Shown one piece after another: positions 26,328 to 34,168 of a DNA stretch of 64,000 bases. The notes below the pieces were generated by a model, which had not been told where the DNA came from, did no database searches, and saw only the letters and a list, made by a program, of their open reading frames with translations. Positions within the stretch are counted from its first letter, which is position 1. The number at the start of each line of letters is the position of its first letter. Position numbers and translations under genes: made by a program. Source of the stretch: a virus. Location: IMG/VR virus record IMGVR_UViG_3300017987_000001, positions 143,858-207,857 of that record; one strand, 5' to 3'.

Positions 26328-26949
26328 TGAGTTCTCCCATCTCTATCAGTCGTGCGCGCCCGCGAGCGACGATAGTCGGCTCCGGCGGCTGCACGGTCAG
26401 CGTAATCATCTCTGGTGCCGTCGTTGGATGCGGCAATCGCTTCAGGAATTCTTCACGTTCGAGATCTTCAGCCTCTCCCGGCTTGAAGATCGGATACGGC
26501 AGCATCTCCCGGTGTGTCTCTGCGACGAGCCGGGCAGACATGGTTGAGATGGTCCACACATCGATAACCTCGGGCCGAGGGTTCTCGACACCGACCATCC
26601 GCATAAACGGATCGCCGATCGGTGCCGCCATACGGCGCGGCACACAGAAGCCGCCATGCTTCGGGTGAACCATCTCAACCGACTCCAGCCAGCTACAGAA
26701 TGCCGGATATGCCTGATCGTTCATGACATACAGACGAGACCCGAACGGCTGCGGCAGGTTGATGATCTCGAATCCCTGAAAGTCGTAGTACGTCAGCGTC
26801 ACGTCCATCTTCGTGTCATTGACGAAGCGGCCAACGACGTCGAACGTGATGCCGCCGTAGGTGTAGAGGGCCGCGTGCGTGAACGGCACGAAGCCCTCCT
26901 TCCGAGCCTCCAGCAACGAGCCGAGCAGTTCGAGCTTGTCTGTACTCAC
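26299..26949 (-). CDS. Protein of unknown function
   Basis: 216 residues from a GTG at 26949 that shares bases with the upstream TAG (TAGTG). Mixed alpha/beta with several Trp and Tyr; nothing resembling a catalytic motif. Lies directly downstream of the glutaredoxin gene. Confidence 0.65.
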   Translation of the reverse strand: MSTDKLELLGSLLEARKEGFVPFTHAALYTYGGITFDVVGRFVNDTKMDVTLTYYDFQGFEIINLPQPFGSRLYVMNDQAYPAFCSWLESVEMVHPKHGGFCVPRRMAAPIGDPFMRMVGVENPRPEVIDVWTISTMSARLVAETHREMLPYPIFKPGEAEDLEREEFLKRLPHPTTAPEMITLTVQPPEPTIVARGRARLIEMGELNESGDQAAQ

Positions 26950-27215
26950 TAGTGATTCTTTCTAGCTGCCTTTATCACCCTCATTGCAGCAGTGTAGCTG
27001 TACGGCTTTCCGTCAACGACCAGCATGGGGATCTGCTGGTTTATCAAGCAGTGCATCGCCATGACATCAATACTGCGGTCCGTCCGCCACCCCTCGTGCG
27101 GCATACCGTAGTACTCGATGTCGTGCTTCTCGTACTCCAGCTTCATGCGCTTGAGCTTATCCTCAGCCGACGCACAAAGACCACAGTTCTTCTTTCCGTA
27201 CAGGACGATCTGCAT
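26949..27215 (-). CDS. Glutaredoxin-like protein
   Basis: 88 residues, the usual size. VLYGKKNCGLCASAEDKL places the redox pair C-G-L-C after the first strand, and IPMLVVDGKPY gives the conserved cis-Pro before strand 3 of the thioredoxin fold. Such phage proteins usually donate electrons to ribonucleotide reductase, none of which is in this window. A 32-bp palindrome lies upstream of its leader. Confidence 0.85.
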   Translation of the reverse strand: MQIVLYGKKNCGLCASAEDKLKRMKLEYEKHDIEYYGMPHEGWRTDRSIDVMAMHCLINQQIPMLVVDGKPYSYTAAMRVIKAARKNH

Positions 27216-27257
27216 TTCATTTCCCCTTAACGGCGGAGTCTCACCGCCGCAGTAGTT

Positions 27258-27289
27258 TGGCCGGTGCGGTATATATACCGCACCGGCCA
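27258..27289. repeat. 32-bp perfect palindrome between genes
   Basis: A 14-bp stem (TGGCCGGTGCGGTA) with a TATA loop and no T-run on either side, between the stop of the gene at 27297 and the glutaredoxin leader. Possible protein-binding site or mRNA end stabiliser. Confidence 0.6.
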
Positions 27290-27296
27290 GTGCCCC

Positions 27297-27923
27297 CTAC
27301 AGACCGAGACGGGTGCTCAGCGCAAGAGCGAATATGGCCATCTCTTCCGCGTCGTCCTCGTTCGGCACGGGTAAGCCAAAGCGCTTCGCGATCTTGTCGT
27401 ATGGGATCTCGGGAACGTGCGGTCCCCGATACCCACAGATCACACGCGCAGGATCGAAGTAAATCGGGACATCAGGCTGCACCGCAGCCGCCGTGTGCCC
27501 GAACATCCAGTGGAGCGAGTACGGAAGCGAGCCGTTGGCGATCATGTACTCGATGGCCATGATGCGCAGCGTCGCTTCCAGCCTGCAGCCACTGACGATG
27601 ATCCGTGTCACCTTCGAAGGATCCGTGATGACCCCCGACTTGTTGAGGATGTAGTCGACGGCCATACGGCCACAGCCTACGCCCCCTTGCGAGAACGAGT
27701 TCTCTTCGTCGGGTGTGCCATCACGCTTGAGCGTAAGAACGCAGGCCGAGGTGATCGTGCCCGCCAGTGGGTGGGTCACGGTCTCGGCCTGCAGTTCAGC
27801 TTTGCGCTCGGCGATGTACTGCGCGATCTTCGCCGGATCCTTGTAGTTCTTGGGTGCCTTTACGTCTATGTACTCCTCCCAGTCGGGGACTGAGCGGAGC
27901 ACTGCGCCCACGTAGTACCGCAT
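27297..27923 (-). CDS. Protein resembling PolB-type 3'-5' exonuclease, probably without the catalytic acids
   Basis: 208 residues. KAPKNYKDPAKIAQYIAERKAE followed by a HPLAGTI strand matches the region after the first motif of the PolB-like exonuclease group, and VPDWEEYID lies where the DxE motif should be, but the Asp-x-Glu itself is missing (VLRSVPD). It may be a degenerate or structural relative. The similarity is by eye only. Confidence 0.45.
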   Translation of the reverse strand: MRYYVGAVLRSVPDWEEYIDVKAPKNYKDPAKIAQYIAERKAELQAETVTHPLAGTITSACVLTLKRDGTPDEENSFSQGGVGCGRMAVDYILNKSGVITDPSKVTRIIVSGCRLEATLRIMAIEYMIANGSLPYSLHWMFGHTAAAVQPDVPIYFDPARVICGYRGPHVPEIPYDKIAKRFGLPVPNEDDAEEMAIFALALSTRLGL

Positions 27924-28273
27924 GCCTTCTCGAATTCCTCCCTAGCCTCCTTCATGTAACGGGGCAGGTAGTAATCCCACCCCATTCGCGGCGTATGGCA
28001 CGGTGCCTTCCCGCGCACCTGCGCATACACATTCAGGTAGGCCGAAATCTGGAAGCGGCGAACGGCAGCCTCAGACTGAACGTACGTGACGTCGTGCCTG
28101 TAGCCGTACTTCGACGGAGAGAGACGATCCACCTCCGCCTGCAGCCGTTCCCGGTCTTCCTTCGTCTTGCGCGGCATACGAAGCGCACGTTTCGCTTCCC
28201 GCTGTATGTCCGCAAGCTCCTTGATCTTCTGCTTCAGCGTCTGAATCCCACGACGATAGTCATCACGGTCCAT
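27866..28273 (-). CDS. Protein of unknown function
   Basis: 135 residues, very basic and helical (LKQKIKELADIQREAKRALR near the start), overlapping the downstream gene by 58 nt. The leader (28274-28360) is the longest untranslated stretch nearby; I see repeats of GGGTA/GGTA but no clear promoter. Confidence 0.6.
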   Translation of the reverse strand: MDRDDYRRGIQTLKQKIKELADIQREAKRALRMPRKTKEDRERLQAEVDRLSPSKYGYRHDVTYVQSEAAVRRFQISAYLNVYAQVRGKAPCHTPRMGWDYYLPRYMKEAREEFEKACGTTWAQCSAQSPTGRST

Positions 28274-28361
28274 CTTGAGTCTCCAATCGGTAGTACCTAA
28301 TCAAATGGGTAATGAATTGGGTACTGGCGATCGGCGGACCGCGAGCCTATGGGGGATGTAG

Positions 28362-28376
28362 CTAGGTGAACTCCAT
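28362..28376 (-). CDS. Possible four-residue minigene or leader peptide
   Basis: ATG-GAG-TTC-ACC-TAG (MEFT) directly follows an AAGGAGG site, 25 bases after the stop of the VWA gene. Nothing longer can be made in this frame. It may be a leader peptide or a chance ATG next to a strong site. Confidence 0.25.
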   Translation of the reverse strand: MEFT

Positions 28377-28401
28377 GGCTTTCCTCCTTCCCGTGCCCCC
28401 G

Positions 28402-29070
28402 TTACGACTGATTCTGAACGTCCCCGTCGTCGTCATCCGCGCTCGACCCGGCCGTCCAGTCGATGGACTGCGCACTCGCGCCGCCACGGTATGCGCCGAC
28501 ATTGCTCGACATGCACTTCACGGCATGCGCGTAGTGATGCGCGTTGCCAGCACGGTACTTGACGATCCGGTCCATCGCGATACCCATGCCGCGCGCCTCG
28601 TCGAACGCTTCAGCACCCGCAGCGAGGAAGACGAACTGCCACTGGAACTGATTCGTCTGCGTGTCGATCATCTTCATGAGCTGATCGCGCTTGTACTCGT
28701 GACTGGAGTTCTCCTGCCCGTCGGTGATGATCGCCATCACAACCTTGCTCGGGCGTTCCTCTTCGGGCTTCTCAGCCAGCCGCTTCCCGACCTCGTCGAT
28801 CGTGCGTCCGACCGCATCCAGCAACGCCGTCATGCCGCCGGGCGTGTACGTGCTGGTGCTGAGACGCGGAACTTCCTTGATGGGCGCGCACTTGTGAACG
28901 ATATCATACGCGGTATCGAACAGCGTCAACGTGAGCTGTGCCTCTCCGGGCAGCTTCTTCTGCTCGTCGAGGAACGTGTTGAACGCACCCATCGCATCGT
29001 CGCGAATCGTGGCCATCGATCCGGACTTGTCCATCACTACGATGATCTCCGTCAGATTTGGCTTCGTCAC
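28402..29070 (-). CDS. von Willebrand factor A domain protein
   Basis: 222 residues from a GTG at 29070 with GAGGAG upstream; the earlier GTG overlaps the upstream gene. VVMDKSGSM is the DxSxS half of the MIDAS site, TPGGMTALLDA supplies the Thr, and MAIITDGQEN the final Asp, so the metal site is complete. VWA proteins bind partners through a divalent metal. The tail is acidic (DDDDGD). In phages such proteins accompany tellurite-like, AAA or assembly systems; no partner is visible here. Confidence 0.85.
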   Translation of the reverse strand: MTKPNLTEIIVVMDKSGSMATIRDDAMGAFNTFLDEQKKLPGEAQLTLTLFDTAYDIVHKCAPIKEVPRLSTSTYTPGGMTALLDAVGRTIDEVGKRLAEKPEEERPSKVVMAIITDGQENSSHEYKRDQLMKMIDTQTNQFQWQFVFLAAGAEAFDEARGMGIAMDRIVKYRAGNAHHYAHAVKCMSSNVGAYRGGASAQSIDWTAGSSADDDDGDVQNQS

Positions 29071-29071
29071 G

Positions 29072-29266
29072 TCACTCTCCTCTTGCCTCAGCCTGTATGT
29101 CACGAAGCTGCTCTTCGAGGCGATGAATAGCTTCGTCTGGGGTCACCCCCATTGCAGAATGGAAGCCCCAGTGCGCCTTCCACGCGCGGGCCTCGTACAC
29201 GAACGTCAGCGACACGTTGTCGCGAAGCTTGTCCGCCAACATCTCGATAGCTATCACGACATTCAT
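29072..29266 (-). CDS. Small protein of unknown function
   Basis: 64 residues from the ATG at 29266 with AAAGGAGAG upstream. Helical, with paired Glu/Arg. It starts 13 bases after the tRNA at 29279-29353, so tRNA processing would release its mRNA leader. Confidence 0.6.
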   Translation of the reverse strand: MNVVIAIEMLADKLRDNVSLTFVYEARAWKAHWGFHSAMGVTPDEAIHRLEEQLRDIQAEARGE

Positions 29267-29278
29267 GATTCTCTCCTT

Positions 29279-29353
29279 TGGAACGTCCGGCGGGGGTCGA
29301 ACCCGCATCTTGCGCCTTTAGAGAGCGCCGCACTCCCATTGTGCTACGGACGT
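29279..29353 (-). tRNA. tRNA with anticodon CUA (amber-reading)
   Basis: Full cloverleaf: acceptor ACGTCCG/CGGACGT, D stem GCAC/GTGC, anticodon arm GCGCT-CTCTAAA-GGCGC, T arm GCGGG-TTCGACC-CCCGC, U73 and encoded CCA. Positions 34-36 read CUA, which decodes UAG. The amino acid it carries is not clear. Several genes here end in TAG, so the code is not reassigned. Confidence 0.85.
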
Positions 29354-29520
29354 TCCTCTTGTTTCTCCTCCATCGCGTCGCGCTTGAGCTTCGCGCCCAG
29401 CACAAACGAGCAGGACACGGATCCGAAGACCCCGAGCATGCGCGCGTAGATGTTGCCGGACAGTATTGCTGCGGTCGCACCCATTAGAATCATCGCAAGC
29501 AGCCAGCTCCTGCTATTCAT
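29344..29520 (-). CDS. Small membrane protein whose stop lies inside the tRNA
   Basis: 58 residues from the ATG at 29520, overlapping the upstream gene's TAG. Two hydrophobic stretches (SWLLAMILMGATAAILSG and MLGVFGSVSCSFVLGA) are followed by a charged tail. The TAG at 29346-29344 is formed by U8-A9-G10 of the adjacent amber-reading tRNA, so readthrough would extend it into the tRNA sequence. Too short for a length-filtered gene search; function unknown. Confidence 0.6.
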   Translation of the reverse strand: MNSRSWLLAMILMGATAAILSGNIYARMLGVFGSVSCSFVLGAKLKRDAMEEKQEERP

Positions 29521-30589
29521 CATCCAGTACCAGCATCTTGTTGAGCTGCGTGACCGGGTAGATGTTGCTGTCGATCTGAACGTTCATTGTCCCGCCCGCA
29601 AGTTGCGAGGGCTTGAAGTCTGCCCATACGTGCGGCCTATCAGTCAGGTACGGAGGGTACAGCTCCTCCGGACGCATGCCTTGTGGCTGGTCGTGCTCCG
29701 TGTTGATCCCGACTACGGTAGCAATCGGATAGTGGAACTGCAGCTGCTGCAGCGTGGCCAGCGATCGCACGAGCCGCGCAGGGCGTGGTTCGATCGTCTG
29801 CTCCTCGGCGATGAGCTGATCGAGATCTTCAATCACGAGCAGGCCAGATGGATTGAACTGGTCGGTAACTGAAGAGCGAAGTACCTCAACCAGCTGTCCG
29901 ACCGTATCACCTTTGCCCCGCCAACCGCTCAGCGCAATCACCTTGCTCGCATGCACGTCTTCCTCGCCCGCCTTGCCCGTGATGGGGTGTCGGTCGTCTT
30001 CGCCAGCATGAAGCACGACGACACGCCCGCCCGCGCGCTCGTATACCTTCGTGAAGAGCGCGAGGATAATGGGGAGTGCGGTCGAATGTGAGAAGATGGG
30101 GAAGATGTCCTCGTGCGTCATCCCGTTCTCGAACTTCCGATCGAGATCGAGCGGCAGCGGGACGGCCTTGCTCTTGATGCGCCCCGTGAGCTTCTTCATC
30201 CGGGCCTTACGCCCCTCGTCGCGCTCCAAAGCGATCTGAGCCTGCGCGTTGAGCCATGGCTGGAGCTTCTGGTTGAACTCGGCCAGCATGGGCGGGAAGT
30301 CGAACATCTTACCCGCCGCGTGCTGCTGTGCCTCGTACAGAATGCCGACCATCATGGCCGATACGTCAGGCATCTCCGACGCGCGCATCGACGCCCAGTT
30401 GACGAGCCTATGTCCGAAGAGGGCTAACGCGGCCAGACGGCGGAGATCCGCGCTTTCCTCCATTGCCTTTTCGAGACGCTCTCCCGCCTCGTCGTGGAGC
30501 TTCATCCGCCGCTCCGCTTCCTTCTGCTGCTGCTCCTTCATCGCTGCCTGCAGCTTCGCGATGTCCACGTTCTGTGGAATCTGGGGCAT
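29513..30589 (-). CDS. Putative RecA-fold-like protein of unknown function
   Basis: 358 residues from the ATG at 30589 with GGAGG upstream. The N-terminal 130 residues are helical and charged; the second half has a VVVLHAGEDDRHP strand, a SGWRGKG glycine turn and LLVIEDLDQLI, which resembles the Walker B strand of RecA-like ATPases, though I do not see a normal P-loop. Function unknown; a degenerate or atypical ATPase is possible. Confidence 0.55.
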   Translation of the reverse strand: MPQIPQNVDIAKLQAAMKEQQQKEAERRMKLHDEAGERLEKAMEESADLRRLAALALFGHRLVNWASMRASEMPDVSAMMVGILYEAQQHAAGKMFDFPPMLAEFNQKLQPWLNAQAQIALERDEGRKARMKKLTGRIKSKAVPLPLDLDRKFENGMTHEDIFPIFSHSTALPIILALFTKVYERAGGRVVVLHAGEDDRHPITGKAGEEDVHASKVIALSGWRGKGDTVGQLVEVLRSSVTDQFNPSGLLVIEDLDQLIAEEQTIEPRPARLVRSLATLQQLQFHYPIATVVGINTEHDQPQGMRPEELYPPYLTDRPHVWADFKPSQLAGGTMNVQIDSNIYPVTQLNKMLVLDDE

Positions 30590-31178
30590 AAAACGCCTCC
30601 AATACTCTAGGGTCGACGGTGTCGAGGAACTGGTCGAACCTGAACCCGACAACCGAATGCTCCGGCAAATGAATCTTGTGCTTCTTCACCTCAACGACGC
30701 GCTCGTCGATGCGGAAGATCATGCTGGGGGATGGGCGGTAGCCGAACATGGTGAACTCGGCCAGTGTAGCCGTAGTGACCCAGCCAAGCAATAGTCCGCG
30801 ATTGCGCTTTGTCACGAGAAATGGCCGCCTCGGGACGGCCATCGCTTCGTCGTAGCATTGCGCCCAAAACTTCATCCAGTCATGATTCGGGTCGACGTTC
30901 TGGAGTACGCCAAGCACGTCGTATGTCTTGTACGACTTGAATTCGAAGCAGAACGCATCCAGCAGCGGCTTGCCAAGCGGGTCGGTATACTTCATGTCAC
31001 CAAACTCGTTGGCCGTGGACTTCCCGCTCCGTCTGCGTCGGGATGTTGCGCGTGAGCCGGACCCGGACGTCCTCCAGTAGATATCGTCACGTTTGCCCTC
31101 AGTCCACCACAGGCTCATCTGTACGCAGCGGTCGCGTTCGAATTGTCCACCTTTCGCCGCACCGCCGCCGGGTCTCAT
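30408..31178 (-). CDS. PD-(D/E)XK nuclease-like protein
   Basis: 256 residues from the ATG at 31178; a GTG at 31208 with a better-placed GAGGA is an alternative. GGQFERD opens the fold, GDMKYTDPLGK supplies the Asp, and FCFEFKSYK the Glu-x-Lys of the active site, in the right order and spacing for a phage-type resolvase or endonuclease. The last 60 residues are low-complexity Gly/Ala/Ser/Arg and overlap the next gene by 182 nt, an unusually long overlap. Confidence 0.7.
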   Translation of the reverse strand: MRPGGGAAKGGQFERDRCVQMSLWWTEGKRDDIYWRTSGSGSRATSRRRRSGKSTANEFGDMKYTDPLGKPLLDAFCFEFKSYKTYDVLGVLQNVDPNHDWMKFWAQCYDEAMAVPRRPFLVTKRNRGLLLGWVTTATLAEFTMFGYRPSPSMIFRIDERVVEVKKHKIHLPEHSVVGFRFDQFLDTVDPRVLEAFYAPDSTERGHREAAGSDEGAAAEGSGAADEAPRRGGRASRKGNGGKRGSPPSGRVSPLRT

Positions 31179-31182
31179 CTTC

Positions 31183-31410
31183 CTACCCTTCTTCTTTCTC
31201 TTCGCCACGGTCGTCTTCCTCATTGAGCGGGACAGGCGGCTTGATCTTGCGGGAGAAGTACTCCTCCCGCGCCTTCAGCTGCTCGTCTGCGGCCTGCTTC
31301 GCCTTCCGCTCCTGATAGGTCCGCGCGTCCCTGCAGCTGGGACACTGGCCGTGATTGCGGCAATGCGGGTCATTCCGCTTGCACTTGTTGATCTTACGCC
31401 ACCGACTCAC
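31183..31410 (-). CDS. Small zinc-binding-like protein
   Basis: 75 residues. C-x6-C-x5-C-x2-C (CKRNDPHC, CPSC) near the N-terminus, followed by a charged helix and a run of acidic residues. Unknown function. Overlaps the exonuclease gene by 17 nt. Confidence 0.6.
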   Translation of the reverse strand: MSRWRKINKCKRNDPHCRNHGQCPSCRDARTYQERKAKQAADEQLKAREEYFSRKIKPPVPLNEEDDRGEEKEEG

Positions 31411-32089
31411 GGAACCCCTCCAACAGGTAGTGCGTCATGAGACAGTCGAACCCTGCGTCGTGCGCAGCATTGAGATCGAGGTTGTACTTCTTGTCCACCT
31501 CGTACGTCGTTACTGCGAACTCAAGCCGCCACTTCACGCGACTTCGCGTGTGGCGTATCCGATTGAAGTAGCTCTCCAGCGATTCGTGCGGTCCGATCAT
31601 CGACTTCATCTGAGCTGCTTTGAAAATGCAGCCCGTATCGATGATCTCACCCGGCTTAAACGCGAAGTCCATTCCCTGCCGCTCGAACTCGCGGGAGATG
31701 AAAGGACCATCGAAGGATAGAGCGTTGTGCCCGACATACATACAACGACCGCTGCGGTATAGCTGCAGCAGCCTGAGTATGCGGGGGTACAGCTCGTCGG
31801 GTTCTTCGCCTTCCTTTTGGAGGATGTCATCCGTGATCCCCGTCACTTCCATGGCCTGCCCCTTCATCGTCCCACGGGGACGACGAACGTAGTGCGCGGC
31901 GTTCGCTACGACCTTACGCTCGCGCACGGCGGCATAACCAAACTGCACGATTACGTCCGGCTTCTTGCCTTCCGGCGGGTTGTAGTGAAACCCGCTCGTT
32001 TCGATATCGATGACGAGGTAGTCGTCGGGAAGACTGCCGCCCGGGCAGCGGGCCGCAATCCCAGCAATGATCTTCTGTGTGTCATTCAT
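31394..32089 (-). CDS. DnaQ-like 3'-5' exonuclease (DEDDh)
   Basis: 231 residues from the ATG at 32089. YLVIDIETSG is Exo I (Asp-x-Glu), GHNALSFDGPFISREF Exo II, and AAHDAGFDCLMTHYLL Exo III with the His that marks the DEDDh subgroup. Usual length for stand-alone proofreading or RNase T/oligoribonuclease-type enzymes. In the phage it may serve proofreading, recombination or degradation of host DNA. Confidence 0.88.
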   Translation of the reverse strand: MNDTQKIIAGIAARCPGGSLPDDYLVIDIETSGFHYNPPEGKKPDVIVQFGYAAVRERKVVANAAHYVRRPRGTMKGQAMEVTGITDDILQKEGEEPDELYPRILRLLQLYRSGRCMYVGHNALSFDGPFISREFERQGMDFAFKPGEIIDTGCIFKAAQMKSMIGPHESLESYFNRIRHTRSRVKWRLEFAVTTYEVDKKYNLDLNAAHDAGFDCLMTHYLLEGFRESVA

Positions 32090-32564
32090 CAGATGATCCT
32101 GCTCTACCCAAGCATCGAAGGATCCGGTCGACCTCACTTTGTACGTCCTCCAGCGAGGGCGTTTGGCCCTCCTTCTCCGGCTGTACGGATTCGAACCAGA
32201 TCGGCATCTCGGAGAACATCGCGCACATCAGCAACTCGGAGATGAGCGCACGAACTCCTGCGCGTGGACCGTCCTCGAACAAGTCCCTGAACCAACCCTC
32301 CGGCTCTCGCCGTACCACTGGATCCTCACGCAGCGCATTCAAGAAGCGTGCGAGATCCTTGATGAACGACTCCAGCTCTTCGCGAAGTCGCTCGTCAGGT
32401 ACGTGACAGTCTATGCACCGGTCGATCATCATCCCACGAATGTGGTCCGTGGTGATGTCCTGCCCCAGCATGTGGAGCGCGTTATGAATCAACCGTGGCA
32501 TAGCCCAAATGAGATCCCGATCCGGGTTGTAGAGCCGCTTATCGGCCCCGCGCATTTGAAGCAT
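32082..32564 (-). CDS. Protein of unknown function
   Basis: 160 residues, helical, with an isolated RCIDCHVP segment and a conserved-looking C-terminal helix. Starts nine bases after the upstream stop with GGAG in the gap. No family recognised. Confidence 0.6.
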   Translation of the reverse strand: MLQMRGADKRLYNPDRDLIWAMPRLIHNALHMLGQDITTDHIRGMMIDRCIDCHVPDERLREELESFIKDLARFLNALREDPVVRREPEGWFRDLFEDGPRAGVRALISELLMCAMFSEMPIWFESVQPEKEGQTPSLEDVQSEVDRILRCLGRAGSSDE

Positions 32565-32573
32565 CTGGTTCTC

Positions 32574-33449
32574 CTAGCCCATTCGCTCGCGCGCCCAGTG
32601 CGCGCGAACATCCTTTGTCTGACAAGAGATGCACGCCTTCGCGTTCTTCCGCTCGGGATCGAACGCCGCGTGATCCCTATTACACAGGTCACACCGTTTG
32701 ATGATCCACGTGTACCGATGTGTGCCGAGCATGCACTCCGAGTAGCCGACCGGACACGTGTGACAGCGTTGGTTGTAGTGCCGAACGCACGGACCTGCGC
32801 GCGCCTTCCGTAGACGCTTGTTGTAGCGCTTGTGCTGATCAAGGCAGTGCATCTCGTCGATGTCGAGCGTGCCGTCGTCCTTCTGCACTATGTAGGCGAG
32901 GAACCACATGCCGACCAGCTCGCTGTGGAGCGGTCTCATATCGTTCATGTTCCACGCCAGCTCGTTGGCGAGCATCCACATCACGAGCTTGTAGGAAACG
33001 GACTTCAGCAACTCACGTCCGGACATCGCGCCCGCACTGATCATCACGGTCATGTTGATGCGCGTCCTGTTGTTGATCACCCGACCAAAGCGCATGTCCG
33101 TGATCGTCACAGGGTACCAGCCCGGCTCGCCTAGCGTGCCCGTGATCGGTTTGCCGTCGCGTAGCAATGAGAGACCGCCCGCGAGCTTCGTCGCGATCTG
33201 ATCACCTACACGACCCGTCAGCTCCTGCCCGATGAATTCGAGCAGCGATTGGCGCAGCGCAAGCTCATGATCGTCGTCCTCGTCGTCCAGCTTGAGCATG
33301 CGCATGAAGAGCGCGACCAGCTCGTCGAGCTGGTCTTCGTCTATGATCGTTCCGTAGTAGGACGTGAGTCGCAGCGCGATCTTCTTGCGCCACTGCCTGA
33401 CACGACCGAGGTCGAATGCAGGCACACGCACCGCTTCTTGGCGAATCAC
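32574..33449 (-). CDS. Protein with a C-terminal cysteine-rich zinc region
   Basis: 291 residues from a GTG at 33449 that has GAGGAGG perfectly spaced; the longer frame upstream lacks a ribosome site. The N-terminal 200 residues are mixed with a run of acids (LDDEDDDHE). The C-terminal 80 residues contain nine Cys and several His (CVRHYNQRCHTC, CMLGTH, RCDLCNRDH, CISC), enough for two zinc sites. A possible promoter lies just upstream (33471-33499). Function unknown. Confidence 0.6.
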   Translation of the reverse strand: MIRQEAVRVPAFDLGRVRQWRKKIALRLTSYYGTIIDEDQLDELVALFMRMLKLDDEDDDHELALRQSLLEFIGQELTGRVGDQIATKLAGGLSLLRDGKPITGTLGEPGWYPVTITDMRFGRVINNRTRINMTVMISAGAMSGRELLKSVSYKLVMWMLANELAWNMNDMRPLHSELVGMWFLAYIVQKDDGTLDIDEMHCLDQHKRYNKRLRKARAGPCVRHYNQRCHTCPVGYSECMLGTHRYTWIIKRCDLCNRDHAAFDPERKNAKACISCQTKDVRAHWARERMG

Positions 33450-33470
33450 CGCTTCCTCCTCGACTTTTAC

Positions 33471-33499
33471 GTTGTACCAGCAGTTAGGGTGCTTGACAA
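33471..33499 (-). promoter_or_regulatory. Possible promoter
   Basis: TTGTCA (33499-33494), 17 bases, TACAAC (33476-33471) on the minus strand, 22 bases upstream of the GTG start at 33449. The -10 match is poor. Confidence 0.35.
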
Positions 33500-33528
33500 G
33501 ATCAAAACTATGGGGCCGCTCTGCGGGC

Positions 33529-33566
33529 AAAAAGAAAGACGGGGCGGTTGCGGAGGCCGCCCCGTC
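33529..33566 (-). terminator. Rho-independent terminator
   Basis: GACGGGGCGG pairs perfectly with CCGCCCCGTC (10 bp, GC-rich) and is followed by TTTCTTTTT on the minus strand. It ends the lipoprotein transcript. A second small hairpin (GGCGAC/GTCGCC, 33579-33597) lies between it and the stop codon. Confidence 0.85.
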
Positions 33567-33608
33567 TGCGGAGGAATCGGCGACAGTGGGGGTCGCCTTT
33601 TCGGGAAG

Positions 33609-34082
33609 CTAGGTGGGAGGTACGAAGTCAGTCAGCGAGGCTTTCGCTCCTCGCAGGAATGCCTTGGCGATATCGAGAAGCACCTTGGTCTCCTCACTCG
33701 GCTCGACCTTCGGTAGCTTGATGTCTTGGTCCATCTTCATCAACAAAATCCGCGACAGGCTCTTCGCGCCCGGAAGGAATGCAGCGTCTTCGCCGGTAAG
33801 CCGCTCCTCCAGCTTCGTGTGGACGAGGTCCGTAAGCGAGACGAATCCGCCGTCACCGGGTGAGCCGGTGATGTTCGCTTCGAGCGTTTCGATCGCAGTG
33901 AGATACTTCTGTGCGTTCTTCGCATCGTCCTTGTTCGCTACAAAGTACGTGAAGACCGCAAGGTTGCCCGCCATCTCGGCATTCGAGACCGCCTGTGCGG
34001 GATCGTCGATGTCGATGTTCGGGCAACCAGCTATCGGCAATAGTAAGACCAACGCCAGCAAGCTGGTTAGTATCGCACGCAA
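33609..34082 (-). CDS. Lipoprotein
   Basis: 157 residues from a TTG at 34082 with AAAGGAGG upstream. MRAILTSLLALVLLLPIAGC is a lipoprotein signal ending at the lipobox Cys20, so the mature protein would be lipid-anchored. The remainder is helical. Phage lipoproteins often act in superinfection exclusion or as Rz1-like spanins, but the length and composition do not fit Rz1. It has its own terminator, so it can be expressed alone. Confidence 0.7.
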   Translation of the reverse strand: MRAILTSLLALVLLLPIAGCPNIDIDDPAQAVSNAEMAGNLAVFTYFVANKDDAKNAQKYLTAIETLEANITGSPGDGGFVSLTDLVHTKLEERLTGEDAAFLPGAKSLSRILLMKMDQDIKLPKVEPSEETKVLLDIAKAFLRGAKASLTDFVPPT

Positions 34083-34168
34083 AACTCGCCTCCTTTCGCT
34101 TGTAGTGGTACCACGAACCACCACAAGATCAAGTGTATTCTGGGTCAGAAAACTAAGTCTAGCGGTAG

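Noticed and set aside
33094-33500. Plus-strand promoter at the TTGACA near 33493
   Set aside because: No -10 box at a sensible distance; the minus-strand reading (TTGTCA-17-TACAAC) fits better.
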